This document shows, one piece after another, positions 53,750-62,908 of a DNA stretch of 64,000 bases. Origin of the DNA: Rossellomorea marisflavi (lineage in GTDB: Bacteria > Bacillota > Bacilli > Bacillales > Bacillaceae_B); NCBI GenBank assembly GCA_003667865.1, contig CP033051.1, positions 4,223,001 through 4,287,000 on the forward strand, given 5' to 3'. The notes beneath the pieces are model-generated. The model ran no database searches and had not been told where the DNA came from. It saw only the letters and a program-made list of their open reading frames with translations. The stretch's first letter is position 1. Every line of letters starts with the position of its first letter. Position numbers and translations under genes: made by a program.

Positions 53750-56110
53750 TTATAGAACCTCTTTTAATTTTGATTGTAGAAGTATGTCATCATAAATATT
53801 TATCGTTCTGCTCGCAATTCGTTCCCAATTAAACATACTATTAATAACATCTTGACCATTCTCACCAAGCTTGAATTTTTGATCCGGCTGGGATTCTAAC
53901 TCTTCCAGTGCTTCTATTAAGCTTAGTGGATTATTAGGCTCAAACAGAATCCCCACGTTCCCTTTCTTAATAATTGTTCTTAGTCCTCCTGTATTCGTTG
54001 CAATCACTGCTTTTTGAGCGGCCATTGCCTCTAACGCTACAATTCCAAATGGTTCGTAGAGGCTTGGAAATATAACTGCCTCACAATGATGTAAATAACG
54101 ATTTCGTTCATCGTCAGATATATACCCTATAAAATGAACATGCTCTTCCAAGCCCTTTAAACGAACCAATTGACGATAATATTCCAGTTCAGGACCTTTG
54201 CCAGCAATAATGAATTTTCTATTGCTTGTTTTCTTTAACACTTCTGCCGTATCAATAATTGTTTCAAACCCTTTTTCATACACCATCCTACCAACGGAGA
54301 AATAGAAAGGTTCTTCAATCGGACGTGTGTAGCTCTTCTTGTTTATTACGTTTTCAATGTCTACTCCGTTCGGTATTACTTCAATTGGTGCTTCTCTAAC
54401 AAATAACTCATTGACTTCTTGTTTCATATGTTCACTACACACGATGATCGTATTAGACTCCTTAATAACTGCGTCTTCTTCATTATGAATTTTTTGTTGC
54501 AAGTCGGTATGAATTCCATTATTTCGACCAGATTCAGTAGAATGTATCGTAGTAACTAACGGAATATCATAAATAGATTTTGTCATCAATGCAGAAGTCG
54601 TGACAATCCAGTCATGAGCATGAATAAGCTCAAAGCGGTTATGGTTCATTAACTCATGAATCTTTCTAGTAATGGAAATATTCAAATCAAAAACCCATTG
54701 AAAAAAATCATTTTCATGCGGATGAAGTGGCATTACTCGATGAACGTATACCCCTTGATCTTCTTCAAATTCTTTAAGACTATTCCCACCAGCAGTAATG
54801 ACATGAACCGTTTTTCCTTTCTTTACTAAGTGTCTCGATAAATCTTGAACATGTCTTGATAGCCCACCTACAATATTAGGCGGATATTCCCAAGATAAAA
54901 CTAAAATTGCTCCTTTTGTCTCCCTAACTAATTGATGTTCCTCCGTATTCTCGAGATCCACTATATCGCTACATATAGAAAACTCTTTAACTAGATTTTT
55001 ACGATGTGATAAAAAGTGATGATCTATATTTGCTGTTTCAATCATTTTTACAATTTTAAAGAAACTTTGTTCAATCTGAGAAAGATTTTGTTGATCGTTC
55101 TCTTCTATATAAAAGTGCCATTCTCTTATTAATAAATGAATGATTTCTTTGGAAATATTTTGTCGAGTGATAAGTTGCTCAAGTTCATGTTCCATTTTAT
55201 GAATGATTTGACTTTTCATTAATTCTTCATCTGAGAGAATAGGTTTTCCAAATTCCATCCCCTCATAGCCAAAGTTTAATCTTGATAGTGTAGATCCCAT
55301 TTCAGCTAATCTAGTAAAATTAAAGTTTGATTTTATATTCTCAAGACTGTTAAGAATATACTGGATTTCTTTTCTGCTTTTTGGTACCGGTATGCAAATA
55401 AAATCAAGATTATTTACTATGTTTAGTTGATTCGAGTCTTTTAGAATCATTGTGGAAATCATTTTTAACCCTCTAGGAGTTCTTAAAATTCCACTTCCAT
55501 CTTGTGTTTGTTCCTTTTCACAATATTGTGCAGACATCTCCGTGATAAATGAGTATTGAATCCCTTCATTCACTAAGTATAAGTCAATTCCTGGTATGTA
55601 AGCTGTGTGTGGCAACCAAAAGCCTCTGGGATCAAAACCAAATAGAGTACGAAACGTTGTAACAGATATATTTATTTGTAACTTTATTCCTAATGCTGTC
55701 CGGAGGTGTGTTATGGGATATTGGCTTAATGTTGTTGGGATTAATTCAATATTTTCCCTCATAGAAAGTTCTCTAAGTGCTAGTGTCATGTTTTTATCCC
55801 ATCGTAACCAAAGAGAGTACACGTTTTTTGTTACCTCTTCCTCCTTATCTTCAGCTACTAATCGTTCTGTGTGAAAATATTGCTGTATTTCTGCTATAAA
55901 TGAAGGAGAAGAAAAGAATTCTACTAGATTAGGGGAAATAACTAAGGAAATTGGGCAATCTGAAGAAATGCTTTCAGCCAAATGAATCATGTTCAGATAG
56001 TTTAAAAAAACTTTCCTTATATTTGATGCTTTTGGGTCTACATTGTATTCATACATGCTTGTCTTTTTCATTAATGAAGGATGAATTAGAACATTTTTTA
56101 CCTGGTTCAT
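53750..56110 (-). CDS. Fusion of degenerate GH57-like domain and GT4 glycosyltransferase
   Basis: 786 residues. N-terminal part (about 1-390) has a GH57-like (DUF1957) pattern: IELIPTTLSQYPITHL and FDPRGFWLPHTAYIPGIDLY. Active GH57 enzymes have WLPE, where the Glu is the nucleophile. Here it is His168, so hydrolase activity is unlikely. C-terminal GT4 domain (about 400-780): VLSWEYPPNIVGGLSRHVQD (donor-side glycine loop), HAHDW, VIPNGVD, FSVGRMVYEKG and the EX7E pair Glu686/Glu694 in LYEPFGIVALEAM. No signal peptide. ATG overlaps the previous stop as ATGA with GGAGG upstream. Probably makes or extends a glucan-like polymer. Confidence 0.87.
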   Translation of the reverse strand: MNQVKNVLIHPSLMKKTSMYEYNVDPKASNIRKVFLNYLNMIHLAESISSDCPISLVISPNLVEFFSSPSFIAEIQQYFHTERLVAEDKEEEVTKNVYSLWLRWDKNMTLALRELSMRENIELIPTTLSQYPITHLRTALGIKLQINISVTTFRTLFGFDPRGFWLPHTAYIPGIDLYLVNEGIQYSFITEMSAQYCEKEQTQDGSGILRTPRGLKMISTMILKDSNQLNIVNNLDFICIPVPKSRKEIQYILNSLENIKSNFNFTRLAEMGSTLSRLNFGYEGMEFGKPILSDEELMKSQIIHKMEHELEQLITRQNISKEIIHLLIREWHFYIEENDQQNLSQIEQSFFKIVKMIETANIDHHFLSHRKNLVKEFSICSDIVDLENTEEHQLVRETKGAILVLSWEYPPNIVGGLSRHVQDLSRHLVKKGKTVHVITAGGNSLKEFEEDQGVYVHRVMPLHPHENDFFQWVFDLNISITRKIHELMNHNRFELIHAHDWIVTTSALMTKSIYDIPLVTTIHSTESGRNNGIHTDLQQKIHNEEDAVIKESNTIIVCSEHMKQEVNELFVREAPIEVIPNGVDIENVINKKSYTRPIEEPFYFSVGRMVYEKGFETIIDTAEVLKKTSNRKFIIAGKGPELEYYRQLVRLKGLEEHVHFIGYISDDERNRYLHHCEAVIFPSLYEPFGIVALEAMAAQKAVIATNTGGLRTIIKKGNVGILFEPNNPLSLIEALEELESQPDQKFKLGENGQDVINSMFNWERIASRTINIYDDILLQSKLKEVL

Positions 56111-56805
56111 TTTTTTGCCTCCAATCGGTCAACATAATAAGAATACGTACTTACATGTTCAACCCAATTTGGTATTTGCGTTTGGCCAGCCTCAAATTGA
56201 GATAATGTTTCTAGACTATGAACCTCTTGTGAGTTGTCTGTTCTTGGGGTATGAAGGGCATTTGAGCGTACTATTCCTACAAAACATTGGTTTGGTAGGA
56301 GTACTCCAAGCTCTGCACAATAGGTTCGATTTTCTTTCAGGCCATTAATAAACCAATCTTTACAATTAATTGGAATCAGGATATCCATTGAATGGTGTTC
56401 ATTGTGACCATTAAAATGAATTGAAGTGATATCAAATAATCGGATCGTATAAGATAGTTGTTCATAAGAAACATTAAACGTTTTACATACTTTATTCATG
56501 ACTTCTTTTGAGATATCCCAATATCCATAAGCTCGATTTTCTGAAGCAAACATGATATAAAAGCTTGAATCTACTCTATCTATTTTTTGATTATTCGAAA
56601 CCAATTCATTATGAAGAATTCCTATTCTTTTCTTCTTATGTATCGGAGGTGATTGCTTGCTTTCAAAGACACATTTTTCTGCTCCTAGCTGCTTCTGATA
56701 TTTGACCCATTGGTATTGTACTTTTCCAACTGTTGTACTTAATTCATCCGCAATCTTTCTAAATGAAAGGCCATCTTTACGAAGGGCTATTATTTGGTCT
56801 AACAT
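56107..56805 (-). CDS. DUF4912 protein with N-terminal helix-turn-helix
   Basis: 232 residues. Residues 1-40 look like a helix-turn-helix (MLDQIIALRKDGLSFRKIAD then TVGKVQYQWVKYQ). The middle has the DUF4912 pattern SFYIMFASENRAYGYWDISK and YTIRLFDIT. The end is unassigned. Start ATG 56805 follows GGAGTGAG. A TTG at 56826 overlaps the site. First gene of the four-gene operon, possible regulator or carbohydrate-binding partner. DUF4912 function is unknown. Confidence 0.83.
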   Translation of the reverse strand: MLDQIIALRKDGLSFRKIADELSTTVGKVQYQWVKYQKQLGAEKCVFESKQSPPIHKKKRIGILHNELVSNNQKIDRVDSSFYIMFASENRAYGYWDISKEVMNKVCKTFNVSYEQLSYTIRLFDITSIHFNGHNEHHSMDILIPINCKDWFINGLKENRTYCAELGVLLPNQCFVGIVRSNALHTPRTDNSQEVHSLETLSQFEAGQTQIPNWVEHVSTYSYYVDRLEAKK

Positions 56806-57155
56806 TCTTCTCTCACTCCAATACAATAAAATTTTTAGTATATGATGAAATGATGATTAATAGAACAGATTGATAAATTAATCGTAACACCGCTCTAAAA
56901 ATCCTACAATAAACGCATTTTGTCGTTAATTGTATGAAGCTTTTATATCAAGAATAAAACGTTCAAAATTATTTAATAAAGGGATTCTATTGAACATCTA
57001 TTGAGATTTAATAGGTAAATGTGACAAAATAAGATACAAGATCGTATTAAGCATCGACAAATTAATTGATTTGTAGCGATATTTTTTTGACTATGCTATA
57101 AATAAAAGGATTCGTTTCTCCAATTAGAAACTTAAAATGCTACTAGAGGTGAAGT
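56806..57155. other. Divergent promoter region of the DUF4912 operon and yqzD
   Basis: 350 bp, no gene. On the minus strand CATATACT, about 35 bp before the DUF4912 start, resembles a mother-cell (sigma-E/K) -10 box but no -35 was secured. On the plus side TGCTATAAAT near 57094-57103 may be an extended -10 for yqzD. Confidence 0.4.
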
Positions 57156-57518
57156 ATGAGTACAATTGAACTGATCTTACTTTCAATTTCCATCCTATTA
57201 TTTATTTCTTCCTTCTTTATGAAGGACCGATACAGAACACTAGAAAAAGATATGGATGAGTTATCATTAAATTTTTTACAAGAGAATTATCAACTAAAAA
57301 AGAGAATTAAAATACTAGAGGAAGAGTTGATGGTAGATAGTGATTATGATCTATCGTTACCGACACAAGTCAAAAAATCAGCAGGAAAAGCACCAATACA
57401 TCAAATAGTGAAAAATCAAGTTATTGCACTGTATAAACAAGGTACCCCTATTGATCAGATTGCCAAGCAATCTGCCTTATCACTAAAAGAAGTTAAGGAA
57501 ATCATATCAAATCAATAG
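57156..57518 (+). CDS. yqzD: YqzD-like membrane-anchored protein
   Basis: 120 residues: N-terminal membrane helix (4-20), coiled coil (about 28-62, RTLEKDMDELSLNFLQENYQ), and a C-terminal helix-turn-helix-like segment QVIALYKQGTPIDQIAKQS. The C-terminus suggests DNA binding close to the membrane. GAGGTGAAG precedes the ATG. yqzC follows after 15 bp. Name by position beside pst. Confidence 0.7.
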   Translation: MSTIELILLSISILLFISSFFMKDRYRTLEKDMDELSLNFLQENYQLKKRIKILEEELMVDSDYDLSLPTQVKKSAGKAPIHQIVKNQVIALYKQGTPIDQIAKQSALSLKEVKEIISNQ

Positions 57519-57533
57519 GAAAGGGGTCAGAAC

Positions 57534-58013
57534 ATGAACAAGCAATCTACTAGGGCATTTGCAGCAGGAATTTTTCTTACAGTGATCATGCTTATCGTTT
57601 ATAATCAATTTTTCTCTATTACAGCAAATGATGATGTAGAGAAAATTAAAGAATCTCACACAGATGAATTAGCAAAAAAACAGGATGAAATTGATGCCTT
57701 AAAGACAGAATTAAATACTATCACTGAGGATACTCAAAAGGAAAAACAAGATGAGACAAAGACAGAAGAAACTCCGGAACCACAAGTGAATGAAGAAGAA
57801 GCATATCGGGCTGTGCTTAGTGTGGAATCTGGTGATACTTCAGATGACATTGCTACACGGCTAGAGAGTTTGAAAATTATTGATAATCCTTCAGAATTTA
57901 TTACATTTCTTAAAGAAAACAATTATGCAGAAAGAATTCAAATTGGAAAATACGAACTTAACTCAAAGATGACGTTGGAGCAAGTTGCAAAAGTCATCAC
58001 AAAAACAGATTAA
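57534..58013 (+). CDS. yqzC: YqzC-like membrane-anchored protein
   Basis: 159 residues: membrane helix (about 8-26, RAFAAGIFLTVIMLIVYNQF), Glu/Lys-rich coiled linker, and a C-terminal domain SVESGDTSDDIATRLESLKI... GKYELNSKMTLEQVAKVITK that resembles the LysM-like N-terminal domain of MltG endolytic transglycosylases, without the catalytic domain. Extracytoplasmic. Function unknown. Confidence 0.72.
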   Translation: MNKQSTRAFAAGIFLTVIMLIVYNQFFSITANDDVEKIKESHTDELAKKQDEIDALKTELNTITEDTQKEKQDETKTEETPEPQVNEEEAYRAVLSVESGDTSDDIATRLESLKIIDNPSEFITFLKENNYAERIQIGKYELNSKMTLEQVAKVITKTD

Positions 58014-58015
58014 AT

Positions 58016-58062
58016 AAAAGGATGTTTCCTTTAGGGTAAAACCCCAATGGAAACATCCTTTT
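58016..58062. terminator. Bidirectional terminator yqzC/phoU
   Basis: AAAAGGATGTTTCC and GGAAACATCCTTTT form a 14-bp stem. The loop contains a further GGGT/ACCC stem. Confidence 0.9.
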
Positions 58063-58070
58063 CACTTATA

Positions 58071-58730
58071 TTAATCATTTAGATCGTAACGACGACCTTT
58101 AACAAGATAAAATACACCTTCAGCAATATTCGTTGTATGATCTGCAGCACGCTCTAAATAACGGCAAATAAATGAGAGCTGTGTGATCTGTGCTGTAAAC
58201 TCCGGCTTTTGTTTGTTTAGTTCTAGCAATTCTATAATGGTCTCTCCATATAAATCATCTACTTGATCATCCAGATCCGCAATCTTCTTTGCTGCTACGA
58301 TATCTTCTTCTAGAAATGATTTCATCGTTAATTGAATCATATCTGATGTAACACTATGCATTTTCTTAATATGATGAATTGGCTTGATTAATGGTTCATT
58401 CCCAATACGGATTGTTGACTTTGCGATATTGACTGCAAAGTCACCAATTCTTTCTAGGTCCGCAGCAACTTTGATACCTACAATGATTCTTCTTAAGTCA
58501 GTAGCGACAGGTTGTTGTTTGGCTATCAACAAAATGGCAAGATCATTAATTTCCTCTTCCATAATATCTGCTCTTTGATCACCTTCAATAATCTCTAATG
58601 CCAAGTCAACATTTTTATCTTCAAGAGCATTTATACTTCTTTCTAATGCTTTCGTAACATAGTCGCCAAGTTCTATTAACTTTGTTTGTAACTCCTTTAA
58701 ATTTGCTTCAAACTGACCACGAATAACCAT
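58071..58730 (-). CDS. phoU: Phosphate transport regulator PhoU
   Basis: Links PstSCAB to control of the Pho regulon and limits phosphate uptake. 219 residues, two repeated three-helix bundles with metal motifs EEEINDLAILLIAKQQP and DLERIGDFAVNIA, then YLERAADHTTNIAE. Start ATG 58730 has GGAGGA 7 nt upstream. The ATG at 58745 lies before that site. A terminator-like hairpin separates it from pstB. Confidence 0.96.
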   Translation of the reverse strand: MVIRGQFEANLKELQTKLIELGDYVTKALERSINALEDKNVDLALEIIEGDQRADIMEEEINDLAILLIAKQQPVATDLRRIIVGIKVAADLERIGDFAVNIAKSTIRIGNEPLIKPIHHIKKMHSVTSDMIQLTMKSFLEEDIVAAKKIADLDDQVDDLYGETIIELLELNKQKPEFTAQITQLSFICRYLERAADHTTNIAEGVFYLVKGRRYDLND

Positions 58731-58786
58731 GTCTAATTCCTCCATCCTGATCGCTTTGTGAAATTGTATATATTCGAGTATTCGTA

Positions 58787-58825
58787 CAAAAGATCCTTAA
58801 TCATATAAAATTAAGGATCTTTTTG
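58787..58825 (-). terminator. Partial terminator between pstB and phoU
   Basis: AAAAGATCCTTAAT and ATTAAGGATCTTTT pair around an AT-rich loop, followed by TTTTGT on the minus strand. Could lower phoU expression relative to pst. Confidence 0.78.
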
Positions 58826-58846
58826 TTTGTTTCTATATTTGATGCA

Positions 58847-59677
58847 TTATCCAAATCTACCAGTAATATAATCTTCTGTTCGCTTATCATTTGGATTTGA
58901 GAAAATTTTATCTGTTAAATCAAATTCTACAACTTCTCCATTTAAGAAGAAGGCTGTTTTATCTGAAATACGAGCTGCTTGTTGCATGTTATGTGTAACA
59001 ATAATGATACTATACTCTTTCTTAAGGTCTTGAATTAGCTCTTCTACTTTTAATGTTGATATTGGATCTAATGCAGAAGTTGGCTCATCCATAAGAATGA
59101 CATCTGGTTCAATAGCAAGACAACGAGCAATACATAGACGCTGTTGTTGACCACCAGAAAGACCGTATGCATTTTCTTTTAAGCGATCTTTCACTTCATC
59201 CCAAATTGCGGCACCACGAAGACTTCTTTCAACAATTTCATCAAGAATTTTTTTGTTTTTAATTCCATGAATTCTTGGTCCATATGCAACATTATCATAA
59301 ATTGATTTTGGAAATGGATTAGGTTTTTGGAAGACCATTCCTACTTTAGTTCTTAAGTCTTCAACCTTATAACTTTTATTTAAAATACTGTTCTCTCTAT
59401 AACGAATATCACCTGAAATACGAACTACAGGAATTAATTCAACCATTCTGTTTAATGTTTTTATAAACGTAGATTTACCACACCCAGATGGTCCAATAAT
59501 TGCTGTTACTTCATTTTGTTGTATAGATAAATTTATATTTTTTAATGCATGATCTTCACCATACCAAAGATTTAAATCTTTTGTCTCATATACAATACTC
59601 TTATTATTAACTGGCTGTTCTTTACTTTCAGTATCAATATTAACATTCTTCTTTACGCTATCAGATATTACTGCCAT
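58847..59677 (-). CDS. pstB: Phosphate ABC transporter ATP-binding protein
   Basis: ATPase of the high-affinity phosphate importer. 276 residues with an N-terminal extension of about 25. Walker [11 protein letters not shown], signature [16 protein letters not shown], Walker [14 protein letters not shown]-loop THNM. B. subtilis has two pstB genes. Here there is one. GGGGGG precedes the ATG. Confidence 0.98.
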   Translation of the reverse strand: MAVISDSVKKNVNIDTESKEQPVNNKSIVYETKDLNLWYGEDHALKNINLSIQQNEVTAIIGPSGCGKSTFIKTLNRMVELIPVVRISGDIRYRENSILNKSYKVEDLRTKVGMVFQKPNPFPKSIYDNVAYGPRIHGIKNKKILDEIVERSLRGAAIWDEVKDRLKENAYGLSGGQQQRLCIARCLAIEPDVILMDEPTSALDPISTLKVEELIQDLKKEYSIIIVTHNMQQAARISDKTAFFLNGEVVEFDLTDKIFSNPNDKRTEDYITGRFG

Positions 59678-59698
59678 AGTTAAAAACCCCCCAAAAAA

Positions 59699-60583
59699 TT
59701 AAAATCTCTTTTGAAACTTATTTCTTATGATGATTGCAATTGAATTCATTAGGAATAGCACGATTAATAAAATTACAATTGTAGCTGCAGCAAGGTTTGC
59801 ATATTCATCCACAAGTGCAGAATCGACCGTCCAGTAATAAATTTGCATTGGTAAAACTGTAAATTTGTCAAAGATTCCATCAGGAAGAGGAATTAACAAC
59901 GCTGGAATACCGATAACAACTAGTGGAGCTGTTTCTCCAATTGCTCTTGAAAGTGAAAGAATAAGACCTGTTAAAATCCCTGGTATTGCAGCTGGTAATA
60001 CGATATTTTTGATGGTTTGCCATTTTGTTGCACCCATACCGTATGATGCTTCACGTAAGTATTGCGGTACAGAACGAATTGCTTCTTGACTTGCTACTAC
60101 AACAATCGGTAGTACAAGTAAAGACATCGTTAACCCCCCTGCAAGAACAACACTTCCTAGTTCAAAGCTACGAACAAATACAGTCAAACCTAATATACCG
60201 AACACTACAGATGGCACACCAGCAAGGTTTGAAATATTCGTTTGAATAATAGACTTTATTTTACCGTTTTTCGCATATTCTTCTAAATAAATGGCTGTTC
60301 CAACACCTAGGAACATTGTAACCGGTCCTACAACAATCATTAACCATACAGTACCCGAAATCGCTCCCAAAATACCAGCTCTTTCAGCATCTGTTGATAG
60401 CTTATTTGTGATAAATTGCCAATCTATCCAGCCTATACTATCAGTATAAACGCGATAAATTAATGTTACAAGAACGACCAAACCAAATAGTGTAGCTAAT
60501 AAAAATGCACCTTTTGCAAAATTGTTCGCAAACAAACGTGATCCCATTTTCTTTTGTACTTGTTCTACATCTACATATTTCAT
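59699..60583 (-). CDS. pstA: Phosphate ABC transporter permease PstA
   Basis: 294 residues, six membrane helices, EAA loop in AIRSVPQYLREASYGMGATKW. Forms the channel with PstC. ATG preceded by GGAGGAG. It begins 2 bp after the pstC stop and is followed by pstB after 21 bp. Confidence 0.97.
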   Translation of the reverse strand: MKYVDVEQVQKKMGSRLFANNFAKGAFLLATLFGLVVLVTLIYRVYTDSIGWIDWQFITNKLSTDAERAGILGAISGTVWLMIVVGPVTMFLGVGTAIYLEEYAKNGKIKSIIQTNISNLAGVPSVVFGILGLTVFVRSFELGSVVLAGGLTMSLLVLPIVVVASQEAIRSVPQYLREASYGMGATKWQTIKNIVLPAAIPGILTGLILSLSRAIGETAPLVVIGIPALLIPLPDGIFDKFTVLPMQIYYWTVDSALVDEYANLAAATIVILLIVLFLMNSIAIIIRNKFQKRF

Positions 60584-60585
60584 AA

Positions 60586-61518
60586 TTAATACTCCTCCCT
60601 ATATTTACGAGAGATATATTGTGCAATTAGGTTCATAATGAGTGTAAATACAAAAAGCGTCATGGCTACAGCATACAAGCTATAGTATATAGTTGAACCA
60701 GCAGGAGCCTCTCCTCCCGTAACTTCTACTATATAGGCTGTCATTGTTTGCATTGACTGCGTAACGTCAAATGTAAAATTCTTATTACTTCCACTTGCAA
60801 TTGCCACAATCATTGTTTCTCCAATAGCACGTGAAATACCTAATACGAAAGAGGCGATAATCCCAGAAATAGCAGCAGGAATTACAACTTTCCATGTAAC
60901 CTCAAGTTTTGTTGCGCCAAGGGCAAGAGCTCCCTCTCTCATAGAATTCGGAACAGAACTCATTGCATCCTCAGAAAGAGACGCAACCATTGGGATGATC
61001 ATAATTCCCATTACTATTCCTGGACTGAGGATATTTGTTGGATCCAAAGCAGGAATGAAAGATCTTAATAGAGGTGTAACAAAGGTAAAGGCAAAAAATC
61101 CATAAACAATTGTAGGAATTCCCGCAAGAATTTCTAAGATTGGTTTTAATGTTCTTCTTACTCGATCAGAAGCATATTCACTTAAGAATATAGCCGCCAT
61201 TAGCCCAATAGGAATGGCAACAAACATTGCAATCACTGAAGAAAGAACCGTTCCTGTTAACAATGGCAGTACCCCAAACTGCGCATGATCTCCAAGAGGC
61301 TTCAATTCAGTTCCCGTATAGAAATCTAAAAACGGTACATCTCTAAAGAAATTAATCGTTTCTGTTAATAACGTAATAACAATTCCGATTGTAGTAAGTA
61401 TTGATATTGTAGCAATTGCTAATAAAATTTTCGGTATTAACGTTTCCGTGATTGAACTAATATTTCTGGAATTCCTTTTCGTTTCAATCATCTCACGGAT
61501 GCTAGTTCTGTTATCCAA
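60586..61518 (-). CDS. pstC: Phosphate ABC transporter permease PstC
   Basis: About 310 residues, six membrane helices, EAA loop SSVPNSMREGALALGATKLE. Most likely start is TTG 61518 (MDNRTSIREM), 8 nt after AAAGGGG. The ATG at 61536 directly touches its upstream purine stretch. Operon with pstA and pstB. Confidence 0.96.
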   Translation of the reverse strand: MDNRTSIREMIETKRNSRNISSITETLIPKILLAIATISILTTIGIVITLLTETINFFRDVPFLDFYTGTELKPLGDHAQFGVLPLLTGTVLSSVIAMFVAIPIGLMAAIFLSEYASDRVRRTLKPILEILAGIPTIVYGFFAFTFVTPLLRSFIPALDPTNILSPGIVMGIMIIPMVASLSEDAMSSVPNSMREGALALGATKLEVTWKVVIPAAISGIIASFVLGISRAIGETMIVAIASGSNKNFTFDVTQSMQTMTAYIVEVTGGEAPAGSTIYYSLYAVAMTLFVFTLIMNLIAQYISRKYREEY

Positions 61519-61603
61519 AAGTAAAACCCCTTTCATCCTTCACCATTTTATGTAAGGAGAAATTTATAGAATGAAATAATAATTAGTAGAAGAAAACACG
61601 TAA

Positions 61604-61632
61604 GAAGATGAGAAGGTAGACTCCTCATCTTC
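61604..61632 (-). terminator. Weak terminator between pstS and pstC
   Basis: GAAGATGAG and CTCATCTTC pair with an 11-nt loop but only a short T stretch follows. Fits partial termination that makes PstS more abundant than the rest of the transporter. Confidence 0.55.
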
Positions 61633-61656
61633 ATTACATTTAGAAAGTACCCAAAA

Positions 61657-62664
61657 TTATTTTAAACCTTCTAAGTAGCTGATAGATTCTTGGATTACAT
61701 CATCTTTTAATGGAGCAAATCCAGTTTCTGCAGCCACATCTTGAGCATTTTCCATCGTGTAGATTGCATAATCTAGAACTTGTGACTTTTCTTTAGCCAT
61801 ATCAACGTTTAAGTATGTGAATACAGGACGTGTGAATGGTTTGTAACCAGCATCATCACCTAAACCGATAGTGTCTAAGCTTGGAGCAACTGGACCATTA
61901 CCAAAGTCAACACTTACTGCGTTTAACTTATCTTTGTTGCTATCATAGTAACCATATCCGAAAAATGCAATTGCGTTTTTGTCTTTAGAAACAAGATCAA
62001 CTAGAGTTGAATATTCTTGTTGAAGGTTAACTCCCTCAACGAAATCTTTTTCTTCCATAATTGTTTCGAACATGAATTCATTTGTACCGTGGTTTTCGTT
62101 AGGACCCATTGGCTTGATTTCTTCTGCTGGCCAATCTGGGTTAATATCAGACCATTTTGTTACTCCACCTTCAGCAAGGAAGATCTTAACAACGTCTTCT
62201 TGAGTCATTTCAGTAGCCCACTCGTTTTCTTTATTGATAACGAAAGTTAATCCGTCAAGAGCAACTTGGAATTCTTTAACTTCAATACCTAATTCTTCAG
62301 CTGTAGCAACTTCTTCTTCTTTAATTTGACGAGATGCATCATTGAAATCAGTTCCGTTTTCAGCAACTAGGAACTTTTTGAAACCTGCAGATGTACCCGC
62401 ACGGCTTACTTCAACTGAAACTTCTTCGTTTTCAGTCATATAGTTTTCAGCCATTCTAGCCATGAAAGGATATACTGTACCAGAACCATCGATTACTACG
62501 CTACCTTCTAGAGTAGTTTCTTCAGCAGCATCATCACTACCTGAAGTTTCTCCATCAGTAGTACCATCTGTGTTCGTTTCTTCATCTGTAGTTCCACATG
62601 CAGCTGCGAATACTACAAGAGTTGCCATTACTAAAAGTAATAGTAGGCTTTTTAAGTTTTTCAT
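61657..62664 (-). CDS. pstS: Phosphate-binding lipoprotein PstS
   Basis: Extracytoplasmic phosphate receptor of the ABC importer. 335 residues: signal peptide with lipobox VFAAAC (Cys23), acidic Thr/Glu linker (24-52), then VVIDGSGTVYPFMARMAENY (the phosphate-binding SGT), SRAGTSAGFKKF, DFNDASRQIKEEE and NHGTNEFMFE. ATG has GGGGGAAATTAGGA upstream. Confidence 0.97.
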   Translation of the reverse strand: MKNLKSLLLLLVMATLVVFAAACGTTDEETNTDGTTDGETSGSDDAAEETTLEGSVVIDGSGTVYPFMARMAENYMTENEEVSVEVSRAGTSAGFKKFLVAENGTDFNDASRQIKEEEVATAEELGIEVKEFQVALDGLTFVINKENEWATEMTQEDVVKIFLAEGGVTKWSDINPDWPAEEIKPMGPNENHGTNEFMFETIMEEKDFVEGVNLQQEYSTLVDLVSKDKNAIAFFGYGYYDSNKDKLNAVSVDFGNGPVAPSLDTIGLGDDAGYKPFTRPVFTYLNVDMAKEKSQVLDYAIYTMENAQDVAAETGFAPLKDDVIQESISYLEGLK

Positions 62665-62726
62665 TCCTAATTTCCCCCTAAAGAGTTTAGTTGTTTTGTC
62701 CTACGCTTATTAGAATATAGGTTCAT

Positions 62727-62765
62727 TGTTAATACCGTTTTAATCAAATGTAAAGGTTTTGTAAA
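62727..62765 (-). promoter_or_regulatory. PHO box (PhoP binding site) of pstS
   Basis: Four TT(A/T)ACA-type repeats on the minus strand, TTTACA, TTTACA, TTAAAA, TTAACA, each exactly 11 bp from the next. This is the PhoP arrangement for activated promoters. An AT-rich -10-like region follows about 10 bp downstream. Confidence 0.9.
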
Positions 62766-62867
62766 TATGTGCGGAAATTTGTTTCTTTTTGTAATCGTAA
62801 TACATAAATTATTATAATTATTATTTCTTGGAACCACTTTTTTCATGCGAATCTTGTTATTGTACAC

Positions 62868-62902
62868 ACAAAAAAAAAGACAGTGTTACTGTCTTTTTTT
62901 TG
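62868..62902 (-). terminator. Intrinsic terminator of pbpA
   Basis: AAAAAAAAAGACAGT and ACTGTCTTTTTTTT form a stem with a 3-nt loop, T-runs on both strands, directly after the pbpA stop. Confidence 0.92.
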
Positions 62903-62908
62903 TTCATA

